Assembly: GCA_004764695.1 (NCBI GenBank)
Contig: SMSO01000031.1
Location: forward strand, 4,883,048 to 4,947,047
Reading direction: 5' to 3'
Length of the DNA stretch: 64,000 nt
DNA from: Schizochytrium sp. TIO01
Taxonomy: Eukaryota; Sar; Bigyra; Thraustochytrida; Thraustochytriidae
Part shown: in pieces, positions 1 to 9,000 of the stretch
Layout: each line of letters opens with the position of its first letter
Position numbering within the stretch: the stretch's first letter is position 1
Position numbers and translations under genes: made by a program
The notes under the pieces: model-generated
Database searches by the model: none
Seen by the model: only the letters and a program-made list of their open reading frames with translations
Told to the model about the DNA's origin: nothing

Positions 1-133
1 CTACCATGAGCTTGAGTGGGCTGCCAACTTTGGTGTGGATGCCAACCTTGTGCGCATCTGGATCGGCCTCGAGGACCCTCGCGAGCTCGTTGCCAAGTTC
101 GACGCTGCTCTCGACTCATGCTGCGACCTGTGA
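1..133 (+). CDS. 3' end of a Cys/Met-metabolism PLP-dependent enzyme (partial)
   Basis: Only the last 43 codons are in the window: the frame from base 2 is open to the TGA at 131-133. The residues read as the C-terminus of the cystathionine gamma-synthase / gamma-lyase / beta-lyase fold-type I PLP family, with a segment like VRIWIGLEDPRELVAKFDAAL, matching the family's closing 'R-x-S-x-G-x-E-D' strand and the final helix. Known for the family: transsulfuration or methionine-related chemistry in the cytosol or a plastid. Which activity this protein has cannot be told, because the catalytic Lys and the substrate pocket lie upstream of the window. The next gene (USP5-like) converges on it. There is no sign of truncation other than the window edge. 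Confidence 0.72.
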   Translation, partial: YHELEWAANFGVDANLVRIWIGLEDPRELVAKFDAALDSCCDL

Positions 134-674
134 AGCAACATAATCAATCATTAGACAGACAGATATGCATCATAAACACTTGCCCGCCTATATTAAAAAT
201 CCAAAGAGAACTAGAAAACTTTAAAAAAAAAATATTACATAACGCCCCTGACTCAGTAAAAATAGTTCTTGATAGGACATGATTCTTTAAAACTTTAGAA
301 AGAGCTCAGGATTTTATGGTTCTATTTCTCGTTGCCTCTGCGGGGGCGGGCCCTTATGCTCACGAATATTCTTTTCTGTGGTCAGAAACTTAGAGCTTTT
401 GACTGTTTTAGTCAACTTTTTTTTTTGTGTAGGTAAAATGAACTATGCAATTTGCTAATCAAATATGCAAAGAAAATATGGGATGGATCGTCTTTATGTT
501 TGCCTGAAGGCAATGAGTGCTATGGAGCAGAAAAAAGGAAATAAGCCTCAGATGCTACCTTGGTAGTAGGTAAGATGCAAGGAAAGGAAAATAGGTGAAC
601 CTGGTATGAAGACCGGGCTTATTACTTGAAAAACAAGAAACGACAACAACAAAGAAAAATGATAACAATAAAAA
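134..674. other. Intergenic, convergent 3' ends; nothing recognised
   Basis: This 541-base AT-rich spacer lies between the end of the PLP-enzyme gene (+) and the end of the USP5-like gene (-). It should hold both 3' UTRs and polyadenylation sites. A T-run sits near 418-427 and A-runs near 220-235. The short plus-strand frame running through 16-282 overlaps the real PLP gene out of frame and is not coding. Confidence 0.6.
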
Positions 675-3257
675 TTAAGCCGACACGCGCTCGAATATAT
701 AAAGAAGCCCATGCTCGAGGGGCGGGTTTTTGGACTTCGCTACCTTTCGATCATTGAAGATCACCCAGTCATCCTTGCTATCATCGGATAGATCTTTTGA
801 CAAATTGCAGTGAGCTAAGTAGTGTCCACCTTGAGGAGTCTTGCCAAGGTGCGAGATGAACCCACGCAAAATATAATTGCCCTCGTCAGCATCATTCTCA
901 GAACGAATGCGCTCTTCCTGCTTAGCCGCATTCTGTTCTCCGCTGCTACCGCCTCCGGCTTTAGCAGCTGCCACGAGATCCTCCAGGTCCGATGCATGAC
1001 TAAACAGCCAATCTGCTGCACGTTCTACATTACCACCACATTCCTTCAGTGCCAGCTTTACGCCATCCTCCGAAAAGCCCATGCTGGACAGCATCATCAC
1101 CGCCTCGGGATCAGCTCCACCACCATCAAGCCCACTGCTAGATTTGGACTCGATTACAGGAGGATCCGTAAAATCTGCATCGCCCATGTGTTCCAGAACC
1201 CAATTCATGGCAGCCTCTGCAGAATTGTTTCCTGTGGCCAGCAAAGCACGCTTGCATCCATTCAAATCAAAGCCCATGGACGTTAGCTGTGCAAGGAGAC
1301 CCTCATCAGGCTCAGTGGGCGGAGGCGGGCCTGCAGTTTGGTCAGGCTGCACGTCGGGGAGCTCCTCCTCACCAGCTTGCAATCCCTTGCCACGGAAAGC
1401 ATTAAGGTTTAAGTCTCGTGGGACTGGAACGCGAGCCTCGATCTTCCGTGGTGTCCAGTCTTCGCCAACCACATAGCGCTTGAGCTGAATAGCCAAGTAC
1501 TGTGGAAACGTGCCAAGTGAGGGGACTTGAATGGCCTTACCACGGCGTCCAGTCGCAGGCGACAGATAGTCGTCAACTTCAACTGCAGAAGAGTCTCCTA
1601 GAGAGGAGGCAAGGCATGTTTCGAAAGACACCACTGGAAGCTCCTCGTCCTCCTGTTTCTTATTGTCGCCCTTGGCATCTTTCTTATTCGTGGTGGAAGA
1701 AGGCGGTGGCACGTTGAGCATGAGTACATTGCTCACCATGTCTTGGTACTTGACCTGACCAGACTGCTGGCATTCAAGGCGCTCCTCCACCAAAAACGAA
1801 AACCAGCGTCCCGGATTGATGAGTTCTTCATCAACTTCACCTCCAGAGGCTGCATGATCCATGCGAGAGATCTTGTCCAAGACGTACTGAAAGTACTCAC
1901 GAGCATCCTGCTGTTCGCGTGTACCAAAATCAGGATGCCCATGACCAAGGCAATCCTTTAACATCTTCGGGGGAACTGCCATTACACCATCGTCTTTGGC
2001 AGCTACAAGACCGTTACCAGTGGGATCAGAGAGGCTTGCTGCAAGCTTAACAAACTGGGTCTCCAGATCTGTCTCTGGCTCTTGCGGAGCACGCTTGAAG
2101 CACTCCATTCGCAAACGTTCAGCCTCGCGATCATTGCGAGTCTCACTGAAGAAGAATCGCCTACGGAAGGCTGCTAAGGAAAAGAGAACCTGATACACCG
2201 AATTCGCATAGCATGAGTTTCCAAGGTTGAAAAGCCCAACTCGGCCAGGTCCGTAACAGTCTACAAGCTGCTCATCGCCCTCAAGAACAGCGGAGAGAGT
2301 GAGATTCTTATTCAGGTCAATCTCCATTTCCATCATTGTTTTCTCCGTCTTTTCCATGTCCATAATATTAATTCCAAAATGCCTCAAATGCTTGCCCAGG
2401 TACGGGTCCTCTACCATGCAATTTTCAGATGGGTCATACGAGAAGACATCAGCCTTACCGTCCGGGGTGATTGTACCGAGCTTAACTGCCAACGGGTACT
2501 TACGCCCAGTCTTCTCAAAATGCGTAAGAGCTGCCCCCGTACCTCCAGATCCATCCCAGTTGCGCCGACCTGACCCGATGTATCCTGTGCTCAAGTTCAA
2601 CCAAAGGTTCTCAGTGATACCACTTTCTTCGCAGCGCCAGGTTTTAGGATCTGGCGAAATCTTCACGCCATTGTCAAGTTGCTCCAAACCCTTCGCAAAC
2701 TTGCTCACAGGGCGCTCTTCTTCGCTTGCATCCCACGCAGCGACCTCGAGCTGTGTAGATGCGTCTTCCATAGCAATGACAGCATCTGCAGCTTTGCGGA
2801 GAGACTCAGGAAGGTACGAAGTTGCGGCCTTGCTTGGATACGGCAGCACTGCATCGAGATCTGGGTAAACTGCGAATCCATATTCCTTCACAAGCTTACC
2901 TTTGCCACCGATGACATCAGCAGGCGAAAACCCGCCTTCAACACCAATAGCGAGTTTTGTTGGCTCTTTGTTCTCAAGCATATCAGCGTCGTTATCCTCG
3001 TCGGATTCCTCGCGACTCCATTTGATGTGCATGTAGAGTTTATTGCCAGTGCGCTCGTGATCTACACCAACAAAAAGAGAGGAGTATGCTTGGAACGTGC
3101 TCATGTTAAGATAGAGACCATCTTCAGCACTCTCGGGAGTGAGAAACGAAAAGGCACATTCATCTTTCCACACGCGCGATGAAGCACCCCTCGGAGCTAC
3201 CACTTCACAAGAGAACTTGGAGACGCGCTCCGCAAGAGCCTTATCCTGGCTCGACAT
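675..3257 (-). CDS. Ubiquitin carboxyl-terminal hydrolase 5-like (isopeptidase T)
   Basis: This 860-residue protein has the USP5/USP13/yeast Ubp14 architecture; the family disassembles unanchored polyubiquitin chains. Residues 1-190 are the variant N-terminal UBP-like region. A ZnF-UBP domain lies at about 203-300 (ENLWLNLS, PLAVKLGTITPDG, HLRHFGINIM). The USP catalytic core begins with the Cys box GLFNLGNSCYANS near residue 347 and ends with the His box GGHYLAHC near 809. Two UBA domains (SMGFDLNGCKRAL, SMGFSEDGVKLAL) sit at about 640-750, inserted in the core as in USP5. Length matches the family (about 835-860). The ATG at 3257 gives a natural start. Odd: in the ZnF-UBP, several zinc ligands are replaced (CEES instead of CxxC, GSGRR where a Cys is usual, GAAL where GHAL/NHAV is usual), so the finger may no longer bind zinc. 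Catalytic residues look intact. USP13 is the alternative paralogue name. Confidence 0.95.
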   Translation of the reverse strand: MSSQDKALAERVSKFSCEVVAPRGASSRVWKDECAFSFLTPESAEDGLYLNMSTFQAYSSLFVGVDHERTGNKLYMHIKWSREESDEDNDADMLENKEPTKLAIGVEGGFSPADVIGGKGKLVKEYGFAVYPDLDAVLPYPSKAATSYLPESLRKAADAVIAMEDASTQLEVAAWDASEEERPVSKFAKGLEQLDNGVKISPDPKTWRCEESGITENLWLNLSTGYIGSGRRNWDGSGGTGAALTHFEKTGRKYPLAVKLGTITPDGKADVFSYDPSENCMVEDPYLGKHLRHFGINIMDMEKTEKTMMEMEIDLNKNLTLSAVLEGDEQLVDCYGPGRVGLFNLGNSCYANSVYQVLFSLAAFRRRFFFSETRNDREAERLRMECFKRAPQEPETDLETQFVKLAASLSDPTGNGLVAAKDDGVMAVPPKMLKDCLGHGHPDFGTREQQDAREYFQYVLDKISRMDHAASGGEVDEELINPGRWFSFLVEERLECQQSGQVKYQDMVSNVLMLNVPPPSSTTNKKDAKGDNKKQEDEELPVVSFETCLASSLGDSSAVEVDDYLSPATGRRGKAIQVPSLGTFPQYLAIQLKRYVVGEDWTPRKIEARVPVPRDLNLNAFRGKGLQAGEEELPDVQPDQTAGPPPPTEPDEGLLAQLTSMGFDLNGCKRALLATGNNSAEAAMNWVLEHMGDADFTDPPVIESKSSSGLDGGGADPEAVMMLSSMGFSEDGVKLALKECGGNVERAADWLFSHASDLEDLVAAAKAGGGSSGEQNAAKQEERIRSENDADEGNYILRGFISHLGKTPQGGHYLAHCNLSKDLSDDSKDDWVIFNDRKVAKSKNPPLEHGLLYIFERVSA

Positions 3258-3758
3258 GATTTAGTGGCGATAAAACTGAGGCAGCGCGTTCGTGGGTGAG
3301 ATGCAGGCTAGGCGTGCTGCCTTTCAGATATAGATTTGATCACGATTCCCGCTCTCGAAGTCACATGGAGCAGATAGATTTTATAAAAATCAGTTACTAA
3401 TGCAGATAGTTAGGTGGATACTAATAGTGGGTACGGCCTTTCATGAATTATCTTTTATTGAGGTCATAACTACGTTAAACACTAGTAAACACATCTAAAA
3501 AGAGGCGAGAGAAATTTGGCTTCGCTCTCGCTCTTCTTCTTTATCTTCTTCTTCCATTTGTTCTTCTTAAAACTTCCTTAGGGATTCATTTCACTCTCTC
3601 GAGCTGCATTTTAGTCTATTGGCATTCTCTCTGTTTGGATTCGGATCGGAGATTGGCTAAGGAAAATATGTCATAGCGATAGTTCGTAGCTAGCTAGCCA
3701 GCTGAGCATGGGAAACTGGGAAACCAATGTTTTGACTACGAGCTTTTCAGACAACTAA
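3258..3758. other. Promoter region of the USP5-like gene; pyrimidine tract
   Basis: This 501-base spacer between two head-to-tail minus-strand genes holds the USP5-like upstream region and the 3' end of the macro-AKR gene. A pyrimidine-rich tract (about 3520-3570, CTT/TCT-rich on the plus strand, so purine-rich in the sense direction) is the only notable feature. No TATA box is evident. Confidence 0.5.
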
Positions 3759-5480
3759 TTAGTCGCCAAAGACTCTAGCAAGGTTGAGCATGTCCTTGTG
3801 GCTAAGATCAAGGTCTTTTGCGCGTTGACAATCAAACATATGATCTACAGACGTAGAGCCTGGAACATGCACCAGGCATTGCCACTTTTTCAAAGAGTAC
3901 GCTAGCCATAATGCAAATGGACTCACACTATGCGCCGAGGCGATGGACTCCAGGGAAGGATAACGCTCTAGTAAGCCCTTGAATGAGGTAGAGTCATTTC
4001 GAAATGAGGTCCCACCAAAAGTTTTGATTGCAATAAAAGCAATATGTTTTTCTTGGCAGAAGTTTACAACCCCTCCGAATTTGCCGGTGTCCTTTGCATT
4101 TCGTCGATCCCATGCGGATAGTTCATTCTGAACTGAACTTAAAGGAATTCCTGCATTAACTACAAGCTTGACTTGTGCCAGTGTTGCGTTACACAGTCCT
4201 AGACGATCAATAAATCCACGCTTTAAGCATGAATGGGCAGCCTGCATTAGCTCTAAAAGTTTCCCTTCTTCTGGAGGGCAGTGGTGAAGTTGCCATAATC
4301 CGATTGGGCGAGCACCACCTAGGGCAAGAAAACTGGCCTCAATACGCCTTGTTAATTCTTGCCCTGTCAGATTTCTCGGCATGACCCATGAGCGTGAACT
4401 TGTGTCATGTAACTTGCGGTCCATACCGGCTTTCGAAGCAATAATGATATCATCTACCGTAGTAGCACCTGTGCTATTCATTTTCTCAAATTCCGCAAGG
4501 GCATCCCTTAGCAGATTTTCTACATAATGAAGGTCATTTCCATTCTTTGCATACGTATCTGCAGTATCAAAGAAGCAAATACCACTTTTCATGGATTCAA
4601 CAAGCATCAGAAGAGCTTGTTTTCTTTCAATCCGCGGTTTAGGATAGTCTACTCCAATTCCAAGAGTCCCTAGCCCAATTCGTGAAGTTTTGTGCAGTGC
4701 ATCAATAAGAGATGGAGCTAATTCTGACCTTGTTTTTTTTTGTTTTTTAGCTTGATTCAGAAGCGTAGAAGCTTTGCAACGCTTCTGCTCCGATTCATCA
4801 GCACGAGCTGCCATCGCTTGGAAGAGACTAGAATAAACTGCCTCGAGAGCAACCTCACTTCCGTTTGTAGCATAGTCATCTCCAGCAAAGCCAGGCTTCG
4901 TCGGGTTCATGACTGGACCCCGACCTAGAACAATGTATTTTGCCCCTGTGCGCTTTTGAATAGAATGCCCTTCTGGTACATTAACAACCCGAGCCTGGCC
5001 AATATCGAGAAGACCTTCATTGTTAATATCAAATTGTTCCTCTAGTAACCTCCCCATACCAGCCTTGTGAAGTTCAACATTGTCAAGATTTTCACTAGGC
5101 TTTAGCCAGCGATCACTGGTACCAACCCCAAGCGCAAATGCGTGCGACACCTTTGACAAAGCCCCGAAGTTTGTCACAAACAATGCTGCATCAAGCTTTT
5201 CAGATATAGCTTTCTGTTTCACTTTTGTTACGAACGGACTTATGACAGGTCCCATTAAGACAAGCTTCAAGTGGGCCAACTTGCTACTATCTTCACGTTG
5301 CTTTCTAGCATGCAGAAACCATTTTACAGCACGGATCAAGGCCCCAGCAGCACGTTCGGTGTCAAACTTTGATTCGCCAACAGATATCCCTGCAAAACAC
5401 AATTTGTACACTTGTTTTTCATTTTCCGCACGACTACCTGAAAGATCATCTCCTGCATCACGACTGCGCTTCTTCATCAT
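3759..5480 (-). CDS. Macro domain-aldo/keto reductase fusion protein
   Basis: This 573-residue protein starts at the first in-frame ATG (5480). The frame stays open upstream to 5723, but only from a TTG, so an unseen 5' exon or extension is possible. The N-terminal ~230 residues look like a macro (ADP-ribose-binding) domain of the type carrying a GxGTSD-like loop, then GLLDIGQARVVNVPEGHSI and GRGPVMNP. After a Lys-rich linker, about residues 260-573 form an aldo/keto reductase: GLGTLGIG, FFDTADTYAKNG (catalytic Asp and Tyr), IIASKAG (Lys), LWQLHHC (His), GLCNATL, SSVQNELS. All four AKR tetrad positions are visible. AKRs reduce carbonyls with NADPH; macro domains bind or hydrolyse ADP-ribose species. 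Combining them in one chain suggests a link to NAD(P)-derived metabolites, but that is inference. The macro assignment is less certain than the AKR one. Confidence 0.85.
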   Translation of the reverse strand: MMKKRSRDAGDDLSGSRAENEKQVYKLCFAGISVGESKFDTERAAGALIRAVKWFLHARKQREDSSKLAHLKLVLMGPVISPFVTKVKQKAISEKLDAALFVTNFGALSKVSHAFALGVGTSDRWLKPSENLDNVELHKAGMGRLLEEQFDINNEGLLDIGQARVVNVPEGHSIQKRTGAKYIVLGRGPVMNPTKPGFAGDDYATNGSEVALEAVYSSLFQAMAARADESEQKRCKASTLLNQAKKQKKTRSELAPSLIDALHKTSRIGLGTLGIGVDYPKPRIERKQALLMLVESMKSGICFFDTADTYAKNGNDLHYVENLLRDALAEFEKMNSTGATTVDDIIIASKAGMDRKLHDTSSRSWVMPRNLTGQELTRRIEASFLALGGARPIGLWQLHHCPPEEGKLLELMQAAHSCLKRGFIDRLGLCNATLAQVKLVVNAGIPLSSVQNELSAWDRRNAKDTGKFGGVVNFCQEKHIAFIAIKTFGGTSFRNDSTSFKGLLERYPSLESIASAHSVSPFALWLAYSLKKWQCLVHVPGSTSVDHMFDCQRAKDLDLSHKDMLNLARVFGD

Positions 5481-6078
5481 GTGGCAACTCTTAAGAATAA
5501 GTCTTGTAAACCCAGGCAAACTTTTCTCAGCTTTCAGATCTGGCAAAGAATATCGGCACTTGGCATGCGCGACGAATCCAATGAGCTTCCCTCCCGAGAG
5601 GATCTGTGATATAAACAAAGCAACAGAGCTCCGATGATGACTGTGCAGGATAAAGCGACGTGTGCGTCGCAACGAAACTATATCCAGTGCAGTTTGCCAG
5701 TAGCTGGTTTTAACGAAGTTCAAGTTCTTCAGAAGACTCTCCCTATTTTAATGTTCTGTCTGGAGTAGTACTATTCTACTGCCACCTAATGACTAATGTG
5801 ACGGAAAAAACTCAAGGTGAACGATGAGCCAAGGAAAGGTGATTGAAGACGAAAAAGTACGTAAAATTAAAGTCGAGAGTTACTCGTAATCTACTGATGA
5901 TAATTGGCAGAGCGCGTTGAATCGATCTTACGCGAGTTGCGCACAAACAGCCAAGCTAAAATGAAATGAAAATAAAGTGCAGGAAAAGTACAGGGTCATG
6001 AATGACCCACAATCGTTTGACTCTGTTTCTCCAACCTCTGTTCAGATGATCTATTTCTCGGATAGTGAATAGAACTGT
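5481..6078. other. Upstream region of macro-AKR gene; open frame without ATG at 5481-5723
   Basis: This 598-base spacer follows the ABCA gene. The 81 codons directly upstream of the chosen macro-AKR start (5481-5723) remain open and Arg/Ser/His-rich, without a methionine. That could be a leader, part of a first coding exon spliced from further upstream, or chance. No TATA box is apparent. Confidence 0.45.
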
Positions 6079-9000
6079 CTAAGAGCCGCGAAACCCACGG
6101 TGACGTAATAACTTTACGACAAGTTCATGAGCATTTTCATTAAGATATCCAATTTCCTCCAAATGAGCCTCATCTAATCCAGCAATGTTCATGAACACGT
6201 CATGAAGAGTTGCCTGGTTGAGCAAGAAATTTGTTATGTAGCCCTCTGTATGGGCACGCTCATTGAATAGGAGCGCAAATGCATGGCTAATGTTGAAGCC
6301 GTCCCGTGGGAAATAAATGCGCATGACGTCATTGAGGCAATTGCCTAGGACAGCCTGAGCGCAAATATTTCCCTTCACATAAGAAAGAGCTTCACGGCGA
6401 CGGCCCTGGCACAACCTTGAGTATCAAGACGTATCCATTTCCAAACCGGTCCTTCAAGCCTTGCGGAGTGTCAATGGCACGAAAACGGCCCTTGGTAATG
6501 ATACATACACGGTCACAAAGCTCATCAGCTTCTTCCATGGAATGGGTCGTAATGATGATTGCACATCGGTAGCTCTGGCGAAAATACTGGATACACTCCC
6601 ATACTTTGCGCCGGGTTGATGGATCAAGCTGCGTTGTAGGTTCGTCTAAAATTACCACCCGAGGGCTACCAAGCATCGCTAACGCAATCGAAAGTCGACG
6701 CTGCATGCCACCGCTCAACGCGGAAACCTTACGGTCCATGTACTCGTGGAGATCTAGACGCGAGGCTACTTCATCCATGAGCATCCTGCACTCCTCCGGG
6801 CTAGCCTCAACACCGCGTAAAGAAAGTACAAGGTTGAGATGTTCGCGAGCTGTCAGCCCTTTCCAGAGGCAATCGCGCTGCCCCACATAACCCATGTGAG
6901 GCAAGATGCGTGTCATTTGGGTCTGTACATCGAGACCGACGATGTATGCGGTACCGTCTGTGGGAGGGATGGTACCGTTCAGAAGCTTGCAAAGGGTTGA
7001 TTTAGCTGACCCATTGGGACCAAGCAAACCTACAACCTCACCTGGAGAGATTGCTAGGTAAGTACTGTTTAGAGCAGTCACCCGGCCCTTACGGGAGTGA
7101 TATGTCTTGCTTAAACCAGCCATGATGATTGGATCACGTTGCACTGGGCGAGTAACGTCAAACTTATCAACAAGACGCTGTACACGACTTCGTTCTAACT
7201 TTACACACATTCTTTCGTTGACGGTTTCGTTAGGTTGACTCTCCTCCAGGTCAGTTTCACTCGAGTTGTCATCCGTGTATCGATGCTCAGGAATATGGGC
7301 AGACTGATGCATGGCATCGCAGGTTCCACAAATGGAGTGCATACAGACGTGCAACGCTTGATATATTTTAAGCACTGACTCTGAAGGAAAGGTACGAAGC
7401 CAGAATGAGGAAAAGCCTGCAATGAGAGTGATAATTGCGCCAGTCCAAAACAATCCAAGGTCGTTCTTGAAGAACTCAGAGTTATCAGAGGTGCAATTCT
7501 GGGCAAATAATAGATTTGTCGTGTTCGTGGCTAAGCTCGTAGAGTTGGCAACGAGTGTTGTGGTTCCATCGCGAAAGAGATCAAACATTGTAATAGAGAA
7601 GCCAATGGAGAAGAGCAAATTCAAAGATGGTACACGGTCCTCCATATGGCGCTGAGCACATGTTGTCCCGGTGTACTCGAAGTCTAAATCGAGAGATCCG
7701 AAGGTGGCAACAGAACAAATTGTGGAGTTGGGAATGAACATAACATCGCGCAGAGAACGCAACATCAGTACAGGTGGTAGCATACCCCACAGTACAAGTA
7801 GCACGCCTCCAAAAAATGCAGACATACGGTGGTGTCGGAACAACGAATTAATCACCAGTGAGAAACCTCCGAGAGATAGTGAAAATGCCAATGCAATTGC
7901 AAGTAGCATAAACCAATCACCAGCTACATTCTGAATGTATCCGTACCACAAAGCAGTTGAAGAATCATCGATTGACAGGGATGCCACGACGCTAAGAACC
8001 TCGAGAGAGCGTGACTCAGAATCCTCCGCAGTACTTACTACACAGCGACAGCTCGTTTCGTTCTGATTACAAAGGTAAAAAAGGTGTTCATCGTGCACAC
8101 CTTGCGACACTGTAACAGCAAAGAAGATGCTCAAAGCCACAATCGTAATCACAAATATAACCGTTGTCAGGAAGGAAAACTCAGAGCATGAAACCGACAT
8201 AAAGGTACAGCGATGAAGCTTGAAGATCTGTAAGTAACCCTTGTTCATTTCGAATACGCCGAACGGAATCAACAGAATTGATACCAGACAAATAAGGATA
8301 GAAAGAACTAAGACATCAGTTCGGAGCTCCGCATTCGTTGATTCCACCAGTGAAATCGATACCAGCAAGAGAACAGCGACAATCCATTTAGCTATAGCTT
8401 CCCATGAAAAAAGGCGGACACGGAAGTTTTTTAGAATCATTGCAGTGCACTGTTGACCCCATAGCCCAAGACCATGTGGTTTAACGCGGAGACCCTTGAT
8501 CTGTAATTGGGAGACATCAGGAACGGTAAGATATTGTACAACGCTATGTAGCGGGCGGCTCACGGAAGCCGAATTTCCTGTAGATGTTTGTGCGGAGGAA
8601 TCTTTCTGCTGAAGTGTTGTAGAGCCAGGACGAATTTCAGGATGAGGTTCGGAAATTGTTGAAGGAGCAAACCGTACTGACGGAGGGGCAACGATGCTAA
8701 GATTCTCTGAGCGAGACTTCATCCCTAGTCCTTTGGCACGTGGCTCGGTGGACACAGGTGGTATAATTTCTTCAGCTGTATTCCCACGAGATTCGCGAGC
8801 ACGTTCTACTTCTTGCTCATGTTCTCGCTTCATTGCTGAGTCCTCAACGATCGCAAGAAAAACTTCCTCAAATGTGGTATTGCTGATACCATACTCACGC
8901 ACTCGAGACATTGGGGTCTGAATCCAGTTGATAATTGCAGTCATCCCTTCAATAAGCTGTTGGTGAGGATCAGATTTAATTGCATCGTCACGAGAGCTCA

